A stretch of 26,641 nt of DNA from Actinomycetes bacterium (GTDB taxonomy: Bacteria > Actinomycetota > Acidimicrobiia > Acidimicrobiales > RAAP-2), in the NCBI GenBank assembly GCA_021849765.1, contig JAJZSM010000002.1:1-26641 (forward strand), read 5' to 3'. Both the position numbers and the translations under genes were made by a program. This document shows, in pieces, positions 1 through 7,343 of this stretch; within the stretch, counting starts at the first letter, position 1, and the number at the start of each line of letters is the position of its first letter. Below the pieces are notes generated by a model. The model was not told the DNA's origin. It saw only the letters and a list, made by a program, of their open reading frames with translations, and did no database searches.

Positions 1-237
1 CGATCTGCCCTTGGGCTCGCCGGGGCCGTAGTCGACCTCGCCCATCTGGTCCATGTGCACGAAGGGGTCGAGGTCGGCGAGGTCCACGCCGGCGAAGGCG
101 CGCCGGACGGGGAAGCCCTCGCCCTCGAGGCCGCGCGGCGCGGTCGTGATCGAGGTCACGCGCCGCGGCCGGTCCGTCACGAGCGGCGCCACCAGACGGG
201 GCAACTCCAGGGGATTGGCGACGGTGACGGCGGGCAT
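1..237 (-). CDS. Pirin family protein, 5'-proximal part (truncated by window edge)
   Basis: Seventy-nine codons read from ATG at 237 to the window edge without a stop. The segment PFVHMDQMGEVDYGPGEPKG is the hallmark of pirins, in which the first cupin barrel begins with an FxHxD/G-rich stretch followed by the metal-site histidines, here cut off. Pirins are cytosolic non-haem iron cupins; some act as quercetin dioxygenases and others as redox-sensing cofactors, so the substrate is not predictable. A TAGAAT hexamer on the minus strand (249-244) ends 6 nt before the ATG, which suggests its own leaderless promoter. The TAG of that hexamer is also the stop codon of the upstream membrane-protein gene. 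No Shine-Dalgarno sequence is visible. Confidence 0.85.
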   Translation of the reverse strand, partial: MPAVTVANPLELPRLVAPLVTDRPRRVTSITTAPRGLEGEGFPVRRAFAGVDLADLDPFVHMDQMGEVDYGPGEPKGRS

Positions 238-246
238 AGCCGGATT

Positions 247-1008
247 CTATGGGTGGAGGTTCCGTCGCTCGCCGCGCCACGCCCCGGCGACGCCGATGGC
301 GATCAGCGCGGTCAGGCAGAGGGCGAGGGTCCCGGGCCCGGCGTTCAGGCCGCCGCGGGCGTGGCTCACGCCGACCCAGTCGGCGACCGAGGCGCCGAGG
401 GGCCGCGTGAGCACGTAGGCCGCCCAGAACGTCGCGACGCCGTGACGCCGCGCGAGCCCGAAGTAGAGCCCCGGTGCGACGAAGAGGACGAGGAACAGCA
501 CCGCGGAGTCGCGGTACCCGAGGCCGACGACGTAGGCGGCGTAGTCGCCCGCCGCCGTGCCGAGCGCGAAGGTCGTCGTGATGGCCGCCCAGTAGAAGAG
601 CTCGCGCCGGGTCGTGTCGATCGTGTGGATGGAGAGCGTCTGCTCGACCCGGTACCACACGCTAAAGACGGCGGCGAGGGTGAGCGCGAAGGTGATGGTG
701 GACACCAGGTAGGGAACGCCCAAGGCGACGTGGACCACGTCGGCGCACATCGTGCCAAAGACGCTCACCATCACCACGGCGCTCCAGTAGGTTCCCACCA
801 GGTAGCGCGGGCTGCGCAGCTGGAGCCACAGCACGCCGGAAAAGACCGCGGCACCCGCGAGCACCGCGAGCTCGGGGTTGAAGCGGTGCACGAGGAAGTC
901 CGAGGCGGACTCGCCCATCGCCGTCGTGAGCAGCTTCACGTACCAGAAGCGCAGGTCGACTTCGGGCACCTTGACGGTGCGGAAGTGACGACGAAGGCGA
1001 AGACCCAC
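247..1008 (-). CDS. DUF347 / COG4705-type multi-pass membrane protein
   Basis: A 253-aa hydrophobic protein. It opens with KVPEVDLRFWYVKLLTTAMGE followed by SDFLVH, the repeated signature of the DUF347 (COG4705) family, and a related unit recurs near residue 120 (RRELFYWAAITTTFALGTAAGD). Each unit is a pair of membrane helices, so about eight helices are expected in the cytoplasmic membrane. The function is not established; a transport role is only inferred from topology. The start is GTG at 1008, directly abutting the stop of the thioesterase gene (1009-1011). The conserved KVPEV motif lies only about 12 residues in, so later starts would lose it. It is third in an operon with the aminotransferase and thioesterase. 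Confidence 0.8.
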   Translation of the reverse strand: MGLRLRRHFRTVKVPEVDLRFWYVKLLTTAMGESASDFLVHRFNPELAVLAGAAVFSGVLWLQLRSPRYLVGTYWSAVVMVSVFGTMCADVVHVALGVPYLVSTITFALTLAAVFSVWYRVEQTLSIHTIDTTRRELFYWAAITTTFALGTAAGDYAAYVVGLGYRDSAVLFLVLFVAPGLYFGLARRHGVATFWAAYVLTRPLGASVADWVGVSHARGGLNAGPGTLALCLTALIAIGVAGAWRGERRNLHP

Positions 1009-1650
1009 TCAGTTCGACTCGGGCTCGTCGAGGAGGCTCGTCACGTCCACGGTGATGAAGAGGGCCTCGGCGTCGGCGACCCGCACGTCGCCCGCGGTCA
1101 CGGAGGCGCCGATCGTCAGCTTGCGCCCGTCTTGGCGCTCGAGCCACGCGCGCGCCACGACGCTCTGGCCGACCGGCGCGGCGGCGCGGTAGGTCACCAC
1201 GAGGCGAGCCGTCAGGGCGAACAGGCCGTGCAGCCCGAGCACGAAGCCCATCGTCTCGTCGATCAGCGTGGCGATGATGCCGCCGTGGCTGCGACCCGGT
1301 GCCCCCTCGAAGGCCTTGCCGATCACTGCCTCCATCACCGCGACGTCACCGTCGCGCCAGTGGCGCGCGCCGAGACCCATCGGGTTCGCGCCGCCCGCGA
1401 CGACTGAGTCGCTCACGAGGTACTCGTGCAGGTACGAGACGGTGTCGAGGCGCTGGGCGGTGAAGGCCTCGACGAGGTCGGGGTCGATCGAGACGGTTCG
1501 CGGTCCGCCCGCCTCGACCCGGGCGAGCAGCGCGTCGACGTCGTGGGCGAGCCGGTCGAGCTCGTCGTCGCTCAGGTCACGGTCGACGAACGCGTGGCCG
1601 AGCGCGCGCAGGCGCGTGGCGACCGCGATTCGCCGTTCGTCGTTCGTCAC
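1009..1650 (-). CDS. Hotdog-fold thioesterase (PaaI-like) with N-terminal extension
   Basis: A 213-aa protein. The C-terminal 120 residues form a 4HBT/PaaI-type hotdog domain: GRSHGGIIATLIDETMGFV is the HGG-xx-ATL-x-DE catalytic segment of acyl-CoA thioesterases, followed by the ARLVVTYRAAAPVG strand. The first 90 or so residues are charged and helical (DLSDDELDRLAHDVDALLARVE) and are not part of the fold. It probably hydrolyses an acyl-CoA in the cytosol; the substrate is unknown. The start GTG at 1650 overlaps the aminotransferase stop as GTGA, implying translational coupling. A longer open frame continues upstream to 1737 but would overlap the neighbour by about 90 bases. The two-gene association is not a pathway I recognise. 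Confidence 0.82.
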   Translation of the reverse strand: MTNDERRIAVATRLRALGHAFVDRDLSDDELDRLAHDVDALLARVEAGGPRTVSIDPDLVEAFTAQRLDTVSYLHEYLVSDSVVAGGANPMGLGARHWRDGDVAVMEAVIGKAFEGAPGRSHGGIIATLIDETMGFVLGLHGLFALTARLVVTYRAAAPVGQSVVARAWLERQDGRKLTIGASVTAGDVRVADAEALFITVDVTSLLDEPESN

Positions 1651-2969
1651 GACCCGACGTAGTGCCGGTCGGCCGTCGCGAGTGCTCGGTCCAGCCGGGC
1701 GAGGCCGTCGCGCAGGTCCGACTCGCTGATGATGCACGGCGGCACGACGTGGAGGCGGTTGAAGTTGGCGAAGATCAGCAGACCCTCGTCACGACAGGCG
1801 GCGATGACCTCGTTCATCGCTGGCGAGCTCGACCCGTAAGGGGCGAGCGGCTCGCGCGTCACGCGGTCGGTGACGAGCTCGACCGCGTGCATGACGCCGA
1901 GGCCGCGCACCTCGCCAACGCTGGGGTGGCGCTCGGCGATCGCGGCGAGCGCCGGGGCGATGATCGTCGCGCCCACGTGCGCCGCGTGCTCGATCACGCC
2001 GTCGCGCTCCATGACCTGCATCGTCGCCACGGCCGAGGCACAGGCCAGCGGGTGGCCGGAGTAGGTGAGGCCGCCCGGGTAGACCCGGTCGTCGAAGGAG
2101 TGGCTGATCGCCTCGTTGATGACGACCCCGCCGAGGGGGACGTAGCCCGAGTTCACGCCCTTGGCGAAGGTGACGAGGTCTGGTCGCACGTCGAAGTTCT
2201 GGTACGCGAACCACGCGCCGGTCCGACCGAACCCGGCCATCACCTCGTCAGCGATGTACACGATGCCGTAGCGGTCGCAGATCTCGCGCACGCCCTGGAG
2301 GTACCCGGGCGGGGGGACGAGCACGCCGGCCGTGCCGGGAACCGTTTCGAGGATCACGGCGGCGATAGTGGACGGACCCTCGAAGCGGATCGTCTCGTCG
2401 AGGCTGGCGAGTGCGCGCTCGGCCTCTTGCTCGGGGGTCGTCGAGTGGTACGAGGAGCGGTAGAGGTACGGTCCGAAGAAGTGCACGACGCCCGAGGCGC
2501 CCTGCTCGTTGGGCCAGCGACGCGGGTCGCCGGTCAGCGAGATCGACGTCGTGGTCGCGCCGTGGTAGCTGCGATACGCCGCGACGACCTTGGAGCGGCC
2601 GGTGTGCAGTCGCGCGAGGCGCACGGCGTGCTCCACCGACTCGGTGCCGCCGTTGGTGAAGAAGACCTTGGCCGCGCCGTCAAAGGAGTGGTCGAGGATC
2701 ATCTCCGCGGCCCGGTACCGCGACTCGTACCCGTGCTGGGGCGCGATTGTGCACAGTCGGGCGGCCTGATCTTGGATGGCCGCGACGACGTCAGGGTGCT
2801 GGTGGCCCAGGTTGGTGTTGACGAGTTGGGACGAGAAGTCGAGGTAGGTGGTGCCGTCCTCGGTGGTGACGGTCACCCCTGACGCGTCGCGCACCATCAT
2901 CGGATTGATGGTCGCCTGGGCCGACCACGAGTGGAAGACCGACGCCCGCTCGCGTTCGATGCTGCTCAT
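1647..2969 (-). CDS. Class III (omega-type) PLP-dependent aminotransferase
   Basis: A 440-aa class III aminotransferase, about the usual length. Visible features are the cofactor-phosphate segment FFTNGGTESVEHAVRLAR, the ring-stacking SYHGAT, the pyridine-nitrogen aspartate in IADEVMAGFGRTG (about residue 241), the Schiff-base lysine in TFAKGVNSGYVPLGG (about K270) and SGHPLACA. It resembles enzymes annotated as taurine, beta-alanine or 4-aminobutyrate transaminases; the true amino donor cannot be read from sequence. The start is uncertain. ATG 2990 would add seven residues, but a GATAAT box at 2997-2992 with TCGAGA 17 nt upstream would place transcription start downstream of that codon, so ATG 2969 is preferred. 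First gene of the operon. Confidence 0.88.
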   Translation of the reverse strand: MSSIERERASVFHSWSAQATINPMMVRDASGVTVTTEDGTTYLDFSSQLVNTNLGHQHPDVVAAIQDQAARLCTIAPQHGYESRYRAAEMILDHSFDGAAKVFFTNGGTESVEHAVRLARLHTGRSKVVAAYRSYHGATTTSISLTGDPRRWPNEQGASGVVHFFGPYLYRSSYHSTTPEQEAERALASLDETIRFEGPSTIAAVILETVPGTAGVLVPPPGYLQGVREICDRYGIVYIADEVMAGFGRTGAWFAYQNFDVRPDLVTFAKGVNSGYVPLGGVVINEAISHSFDDRVYPGGLTYSGHPLACASAVATMQVMERDGVIEHAAHVGATIIAPALAAIAERHPSVGEVRGLGVMHAVELVTDRVTREPLAPYGSSSPAMNEVIAACRDEGLLIFANFNRLHVVPPCIISESDLRDGLARLDRALATADRHYVGS

Positions 2970-2991
2970 TGTGGATCGGTCTTCGGCCATG

Positions 2992-3020
2992 ATTATCGTC
3001 CCCGTCGTCGCTCGTCTCGA
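2992..3020 (-). promoter_or_regulatory. Candidate sigma-70-type promoter for the aminotransferase operon
   Basis: On the minus strand, TCGAGA (3020-3015, four of six matches to TTGACA) and GATAAT (2997-2992, five of six matches to TATAAT) are separated by exactly 17 nt. Expected transcription start is near 2985, inside the codons of the longer alternative start. No start site has been measured. Confidence 0.45.
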
Positions 3021-3197
3021 CGCTAACGCACGGGCGATGCGTCGCGCGAGGCGATGATCCGTCGCACATGTGCCGACGCGCGATGAGCCACTCGCGGGAA
3101 CTCTTAGCGGGACTTTAGCGATGGCTCAGCCGCCGCTCATGGTGTCACGGCACGCTGGACACGGCGCGAAATCCGCAGCCGGAAGTGAGGAGTCACC

Positions 3198-3635
3198 GTG
3201 TACCGTTCGACCGCCAAGCGGCTGAGGCGCGCCAGCGTCTGGACCGCGACGGCTTTTCTCGCCATCGGCGGTGGCGTCGCCGCGGCGAAGTTCACGTCGT
3301 CACCGACGACGGCGAGCGCGATCGTCGCAACGACGACGCCGACCGCTACCGCGAACGCCGCGTCTTTGACCACGTCGACGGTGGTCGACCGAGGCGTGGT
3401 GGTCGCGATGTCCCCGTCCTCGCTCACCATTCGGCGCCAGTCCGGCACCATCGCCACCTACGCACTGGGGCCCTCGGCGCGCGTGCTCAGCGGGCACACA
3501 CGACTCAGCGTCGCGAGCCTCAGGGTTGGCGACTCGGTCATCGTGGTGCCGAGCCCATCGAACCCATCGACGGCGGCCACCATCGGGGTCCTCGCCACTA
3601 CCGACGGCGAGCAGCAAGCAGGCTCGGACGCCTGA
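3198..3635 (+). CDS. Small exported protein, DUF5666/OB-like (hypothetical)
   Basis: A 145-aa protein starting at GTG 3198, with a clear Shine-Dalgarno (TGAGGAG) a few bases upstream. Residues 1-32 look like a Sec signal: RSTAKRLRR, then a hydrophobic AFLAIGGGVAAA stretch. A Thr/Ala/Ser-rich linker follows, then a beta-rich unit from about residue 62 (DRGVVVAMSPSSLTIRRQSG ... VASLRVGDSVIVV). That pattern, a strand, a short turn, TLTIR and then LRVGDxVxV, resembles the small OB-like DUF5666 repeat of exported proteins. No catalytic motif is seen. It stands alone between the aminotransferase operon (divergent) and azlD (convergent). Function unknown. Confidence 0.7.
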   Translation: MYRSTAKRLRRASVWTATAFLAIGGGVAAAKFTSSPTTASAIVATTTPTATANAASLTTSTVVDRGVVVAMSPSSLTIRRQSGTIATYALGPSARVLSGHTRLSVASLRVGDSVIVVPSPSNPSTAATIGVLATTDGEQQAGSDA

Positions 3636-3683
3636 CACCACGGTCACGGCTCTCCTGCTTCGCGCTCGCCGCCGCCTCGTGAC

Positions 3684-3992
3684 TCAAGCGATCAGTTGAA
3701 CCAGGGCGCAGGTGACGATCGCCACGACGAAGACGGTCACGAGCGACGCCCGCAGCCGCATGGCGACGACCCCGGCGCCAACACCAGCGAGCAGCGGCCA
3801 AGAGACGCTGTAGTGACCACCCGTGTCAAAGAGGTCGGTCACGATTAGGGCGGTGAGCATGGCCGGCGGGAGCAGGCTCGCCGTCCGTTGGACCCGAGGA
3901 TGGTTCAGGACCGACTCGGGCAGGGAGACACCGGCGAGCTTGAGGCCGTAGCTCGCGACTGAGGTCACGCCGAGCATGATCCACAGTGACAT
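3684..3992 (-). CDS. azlD: AzlD-type branched-chain amino acid export subunit
   Basis: A 102-aa membrane protein with three to four hydrophobic segments (LWIMLGVTSVASYGLKLAG; LLPPAMLTALIVTDLF; LLAGVGAGVVAMRL; LVTVFVVAIVTCALVQLI), matching the AzlD family in size and topology. AzlD is the small partner of AzlC in exporters of branched-chain amino acids and, in Bacillus subtilis, the leucine analogue 4-azaleucine. The start ATG 3992 shares one base with the azlC stop (TGATG). An AGGAGG ribosome site lies 7-8 nt upstream inside azlC. A GTG one codon upstream is an alternative. Confidence 0.88.
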   Translation of the reverse strand: MSLWIMLGVTSVASYGLKLAGVSLPESVLNHPRVQRTASLLPPAMLTALIVTDLFDTGGHYSVSWPLLAGVGAGVVAMRLRASLVTVFVVAIVTCALVQLIA

Positions 3993-4732
3993 CACGCAAC
4001 CTCCTCGGTGGACTTCGACTTCGCGGGTGTGGCACCAACGACGACGGCGACGACGGCCGCGGCCAGGATCGGCACTCCCGCGGGAGCGATCGGAATGAGT
4101 GCCAAAGTGACCAGCGCCGACGCGATCGCGACGGTCGTGGCGCCGTGGCGCGCGAGCTGGGGCCAGAGCAGGGCGAGGAAGATCGCCGGCGCTGCGGCCG
4201 ACAGGCCGAACGCGGCGGTGTTGATGCCGCTGCCTATAAGTGCACCAGCGAGGGTACCGACGGTCCACAGCGAGTACAGGCTGATGCCCGTCGCCCAGAA
4301 GGCGTAGCGGCCCGCTCGCGAGTCGGGCTGAGCCACCGCCATCGCGGTCGTCTCGTCGATGACGAAGTGGGCGGTCCAGAGCCGCTGCAGCCCCCTCGGG
4401 CGAACGACCTGGGTGACGGGCACGCCGTAGAACATGTTTCGCGTGCCGAGGAGTAGGGCGGCCGAGAGGCCCGCGAGCGGCGACCCGCCCGCGGCAAGGA
4501 CGCCCACGAAGGCGAACTGTGAGGCACCGGTGTAGGCGACCACGCTCATGAAGAGGGCCTGGAGGATTGAGAGGCCCGATGCGACCGCGATCGCGCCGAA
4601 GGTCACCCCGAAGGCGCCCGCGTAGAGGCCGATGCCGGCGGCGGCGCGAGTGATCGCGGCGCGCTCGGGGAAGTCGCGATCCGGGGGCCGCTTCTCACGG
4701 TCACGAGGCGCGGAGTGCGTGGTCTCACTCAT
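3992..4732 (-). CDS. azlC: AzlC-type branched-chain amino acid export permease
   Basis: A 246-aa protein with about eight hydrophobic segments after a charged 30-residue N-terminus. Characteristic AzlC features are FGAIAVASGLSILQALFMSVVAYTGASQFAFVG, LLLGTRNMFYGVPV and HFVIDETTAMA. Together with AzlD it exports branched-chain amino acids across the cytoplasmic membrane. The start ATG 4732 is preceded by a TAATAT box (4745-4740) only 7 nt away, consistent with a leaderless transcript. That box overlaps an inverted repeat in the shared control region with the divergent Lrp-type gene, the same arrangement of regulator and exporter as azlB-azlCD in Bacillus. Confidence 0.9.
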   Translation of the reverse strand: MSETTHSAPRDREKRPPDRDFPERAAITRAAAGIGLYAGAFGVTFGAIAVASGLSILQALFMSVVAYTGASQFAFVGVLAAGGSPLAGLSAALLLGTRNMFYGVPVTQVVRPRGLQRLWTAHFVIDETTAMAVAQPDSRAGRYAFWATGISLYSLWTVGTLAGALIGSGINTAAFGLSAAAPAIFLALLWPQLARHGATTVAIASALVTLALIPIAPAGVPILAAAVVAVVVGATPAKSKSTEEVA

Positions 4733-4814
4733 TCACACAATATTACGCCGATAATAGCGCATTTATATAGCGAATACCGATGTTAAAACATCACTATGTG
4801 CAATATAATAGCGT
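4733..4814. promoter_or_regulatory. AT-rich divergent control region with two inverted repeats (probable Lrp/AsnC operators)
   Basis: This 82-bp gap is far richer in A and T than its surroundings. It holds TATTA-N6-TAATA at 4741-4756 and GATGTT-AA-AACATC at 4779-4792, both with perfect arms. The first overlaps the azlC -10-like box (TAATAT, 4745-4740). The second lies where the -35 of the Lrp gene would be. A perfect TATAAT at 4804-4809 is only 5 nt before the Lrp gene's ATG. Lrp-family proteins bind several short AT-rich dyads, so autoregulation together with azlCD control is the likely design. Binding itself is inferred. Confidence 0.65.
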
Positions 4815-5264
4815 ATGGACGAAATCGACTGGAAGATAATTGCGGAATTGCAGGGCGATGGGCGCCTGTCCAACGTCGAACTGGCCGAGCGCATCGGCCT
4901 CACGCCCGCACCGTGCCTGCGCCGCGTCAAGCGCCTGGAGAGCGAGGGCGTGATCCTCGGATACAGCGCGCGCATCAGCGCGATGGCCGTTGGATTGGGA
5001 TTCGAAGTGCTCGTCTTCGTCGACCTCACCCACAAGGATCGTGCCACCTTCGAAGCCTTCGAAACCGGGGTCGCGAAGTTCGACGAGGTGATCGACGTGC
5101 GCCGGATGTTCGGACTGCCTGACTACATTTTGCGCGTCGCGACTGACAGCATCGAGAGTTACGAGGCGTTCATCTCCTCACGTCTGGGCGACGTGCCGGG
5201 CGTCGACAAACTCGACTCGCACATGACCATGAAGCTCGTCAAGTCGTCCGCCGAGCGACGGTGA
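4815..5264 (+). CDS. Lrp/AsnC family transcriptional regulator
   Basis: A 149-aa protein of standard Lrp length. Residues 1-60 are the winged helix-turn-helix (DEIDWKIIAELQGDGRLSNVELAERIGLTPAPCLRRVKRLESEGVI, shown here by position rather than complete alignment). The RAM ligand-binding domain follows (about 65-145), with FVDLTHKD and DVRRMFGLPDYILRVATDSIESYEAFI. The family forms octamers or hexadecamers and senses amino acids. Divergence from azlCD makes branched-chain amino acids the likely effectors, as for Bacillus AzlB. The ATG at 4815 has no Shine-Dalgarno; the -10 box ends at 4809, suggesting a leaderless mRNA. Confidence 0.92.
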   Translation: MDEIDWKIIAELQGDGRLSNVELAERIGLTPAPCLRRVKRLESEGVILGYSARISAMAVGLGFEVLVFVDLTHKDRATFEAFETGVAKFDEVIDVRRMFGLPDYILRVATDSIESYEAFISSRLGDVPGVDKLDSHMTMKLVKSSAERR

Positions 5265-5280
5265 GCCTCAGCACCGCTCG

Positions 5281-6303
5281 CTAGGTGGTCGGGTCGCTCG
5301 GCGAACGGCCGGTGTGGGCGGCCGGCTCTGATGGTGCACTCGCCTCGTCCCACCACGTGAGGACCCGCAACGCCTGGAGGGTGAGCCACTTTGATGGTCG
5401 TCCCGCCTCGACGTCAGTCTCAAACCAGAGTCGCCCTTCGGGACGGCCCGCCTGGTACCACGTGCCATCGGGTTGCCGCTGCGCGCGAACCGCCTCGATC
5501 GCGCGCGCGAGGCGCGGATCTGGAGCGAACCCACTGAGCTGCGACCTCTCACGGAAGTAGTCCAGCGCGCTGAGCACGTTGTAGACCCAGAATGGGGGGA
5601 AGGCCAACTCGGTGACCCAGGGGCCGGCGAGCGCGCCATCGGATGCGCGATACAAGAGCTGACGCGCGAGCAGGTACTCCTCGGCGCGCCGCTGCGCGTC
5701 GTCGAGACCGGTCGCGTCGTGCCCGTTGCGACGGAAGGTGAGGATGCCGGCGAGCGCGTTCAGCGTTGAGTGGAACGAACTGCGCGTCGATCCCTCGACC
5801 CAGTCGCAGTTCCAGCCCCCCTCGGGCATCTGGTGTTCGACGAACCACGTTGCGATGCCCGAGACGTCCGCGCCCAGCCAGGCGCCGTTGGCCAGAGTGA
5901 AACCGTCGATGCAGCAGTCCACCTCACCGCCCCAGTACGGCAGGTCGTTGTACTCCCATCGACAGTTGGTCGCGAGCCGCTCGGCGGTGTCGGTCAGCAC
6001 CGTGGCGTCGACACCCCACTCGCGTAGGAACTTGAGCGACCACGTCGTGGCAATCCACGGCTGGCCGGACTCGCTGGCCGTGTCCGCGTCTGTATGGGCT
6101 GGGAAGTAGGCCCCGCCGGCCCACTGGCCATCCGCGTCTTGCAGCGCCAAGAGTCGTGCGCCGAAGCCAGTGGTGGCGACCGTCGAACGAGTCGCACGCC
6201 ACACGTCGGGAGCCGCGTTCAGGATGTCTCGCTCCACCTGCCAGCGCAGTGCTGGGTCGGAGTCAAGTAACCAGTCGGTCACGGATGGTTCCAAGAGCCG
6301 CAT
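5281..6303 (-). CDS. Squalene-cyclase/prenyltransferase-like alpha-toroid protein
   Basis: A 340-aa protein with three QW-type motifs of the terpenoid-cyclase toroid fold: LQDADGQWAGG near residue 62, HQMPEGGWNCDW near 150 and QRQPDGTWYQ near 285. It is about half the length of a true squalene-hopene cyclase (600 residues or more), and the DXDD protonation motif is not visible, so cyclase activity is doubtful. The family is commonly annotated squalene cyclase in actinobacteria without known function. DCCIDGFTLANGAWLG is a notable Cys pair. The start ATG 6303 is chosen because SVTDWLLDSDPALRWQVERD is where homologues usually begin. An AGAGG lies about 11 nt upstream. No operon partner. Confidence 0.7.
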   Translation of the reverse strand: MRLLEPSVTDWLLDSDPALRWQVERDILNAAPDVWRATRSTVATTGFGARLLALQDADGQWAGGAYFPAHTDADTASESGQPWIATTWSLKFLREWGVDATVLTDTAERLATNCRWEYNDLPYWGGEVDCCIDGFTLANGAWLGADVSGIATWFVEHQMPEGGWNCDWVEGSTRSSFHSTLNALAGILTFRRNGHDATGLDDAQRRAEEYLLARQLLYRASDGALAGPWVTELAFPPFWVYNVLSALDYFRERSQLSGFAPDPRLARAIEAVRAQRQPDGTWYQAGRPEGRLWFETDVEAGRPSKWLTLQALRVLTWWDEASAPSEPAAHTGRSPSDPTT

Positions 6304-6590
6304 CGTATCGCCGACGCCTCTGTCACTCACCCGTGTCGCGCCATCACGGTCGTGCCGGCTGGAGCCGCGGGTCGAGGAGTGGGCCACATCCAGCAGGTGG
6401 GTTCCGCCGGCGACCAAGGCCCGCGTTGCTCGCCCGCGCGACATAGTCCGTCCGCTACGTGGATGATGCCGTCAACGCACTCCGGGGCGCTCGGGTACTT
6501 CGCGTACACGTTCGCGTGCGCGAACGCTCCATCCGGTCTCGAGAAGCGACGTTGCATCGTGCGGTGAGCGGTGACTGTCACAATGGTGCG
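6304..6590. other. Intergenic region between divergent genes
   Basis: This 287-bp gap has no convincing gene. Open frames cross it on both strands, but they are in-frame upstream extensions of the flanking genes with poor, Arg-rich composition and no family resemblance. It must contain promoters for the toroid protein (minus) and the acetyltransferase (plus). A CACAAT box at 6579-6584 ends 6 nt before the acetyltransferase ATG. It also contains a perfect 8-bp inverted repeat, listed separately. Confidence 0.5.
6509..6526. repeat. Perfect 8-bp inverted repeat, CGTTCGCG-TG-CGCGAACG
   Basis: Two perfect 8-nt arms separated by TG lie about 65 bp upstream of the acetyltransferase ATG. A 2-nt loop is too small for a comfortable RNA hairpin, so a protein-binding dyad is more likely than a terminator. 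No regulator gene is adjacent that would identify the binding protein. Confidence 0.5.
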
Positions 6591-7112
6591 ATGACGTGGC
6601 GTGGGGCGCCTGACCAGTCGGCGAGCGAGTCGATCCGCGATCTGGTCGTGCGTCCCCTGGGGCCCGAGGAGGCGGACCGCCGCCTAGACGCGCTCGTGGC
6701 GCTCGTCCTTCGCTCGAAGGCGTCGTGGGGCTACGACGAGGACTTCATGACTCGTTTCGCCGCGAAGTCGGTCACGCGCGAGCTCGTCGGGCCGCGGCGC
6801 GCCAGCCTCGTCGCCTTGTCTGGCCAGCGCGAGGTGGGGCTGGCCGTGGTCGACGACGAGGAGACGCGTGCCTGGCTCGAGGACCTGTGGGTCGAACCCG
6901 CCTTCTTCACCCGCGGCGTGGGGCGCGCGTTGTTCGTCGCGAGTTTGGACGTCGTGCGGGGCTGGGGCCGTGGCGTCCTTGAGCTCGAGTCCGACCCGAA
7001 CGCCGAAGGCTTCTACCTGGCGATGGGAGCGACGCGCACGGCGACACGGCCGTCGAGCCTGGCCCCGGACCGACCCCTACCGCTGTTGCGCTACGAGCTC
7101 GACGCGAACTGA
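6591..7112 (+). CDS. GNAT family N-acetyltransferase
   Basis: A 173-aa protein with the GNAT fold in its C-terminal half. VALSGQREVGLAVV and ETRAWLEDLWVEPAFFTRGVGRALF cover beta4 and the acetyl-CoA pyrophosphate loop (R/Q-x-x-G-x-G/A, here TRGVGRA). VLELESDPNAEGFYLAMGATR is motif B. The enzyme transfers acetyl from acetyl-CoA to an unknown amine. The ATG at 6591 is preferred over an in-frame upstream start at 6459, because the intervening 44 residues are Arg-rich and unlike the family. A CACAAT box ends 6 nt before the ATG. It appears monocistronic. Confidence 0.85.
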   Translation: MTWRGAPDQSASESIRDLVVRPLGPEEADRRLDALVALVLRSKASWGYDEDFMTRFAAKSVTRELVGPRRASLVALSGQREVGLAVVDDEETRAWLEDLWVEPAFFTRGVGRALFVASLDVVRGWGRGVLELESDPNAEGFYLAMGATRTATRPSSLAPDRPLPLLRYELDAN

Positions 7113-7343
7113 CTGACTCGACGCTCGGAGTCGGGAGTAACGCGACGCCATCATCGGTTACGGGGCACGGGGATCGGGGGTGAGTGGTCTCGTCGATACC
7201 GCCCCGCGCCAGGTCGCTACTCGCGACAGGTTCGCACACCTCGACTCTGTAACGAGCACCGAAGCGAATACCGACGACCCCTACGGGGTGACGCCCGGGA
7301 GATTGGTGACGTCTGCCCAATGCTGGGACGCGGTCGTGGCGGG

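Noticed and set aside
55..1407. Long plus-strand open frame of about 450 codons
   Set aside because: It lies opposite the pirin, DUF347 and thioesterase genes, is very rich in Arg, Gly, His and Asp, and shows no domain; it is a shadow caused by high GC.
1662..2882. Plus-strand open frame of 406 codons
   Set aside because: It is antisense to the aminotransferase, which has all class III motifs; the composition is low-complexity.
6459..6590. N-terminal extension of the acetyltransferase from ATG 6459
   Set aside because: The 44 extra residues are Arg-rich and unlike GNAT proteins; ATG 6591 has a promoter-like box 6 nt upstream.
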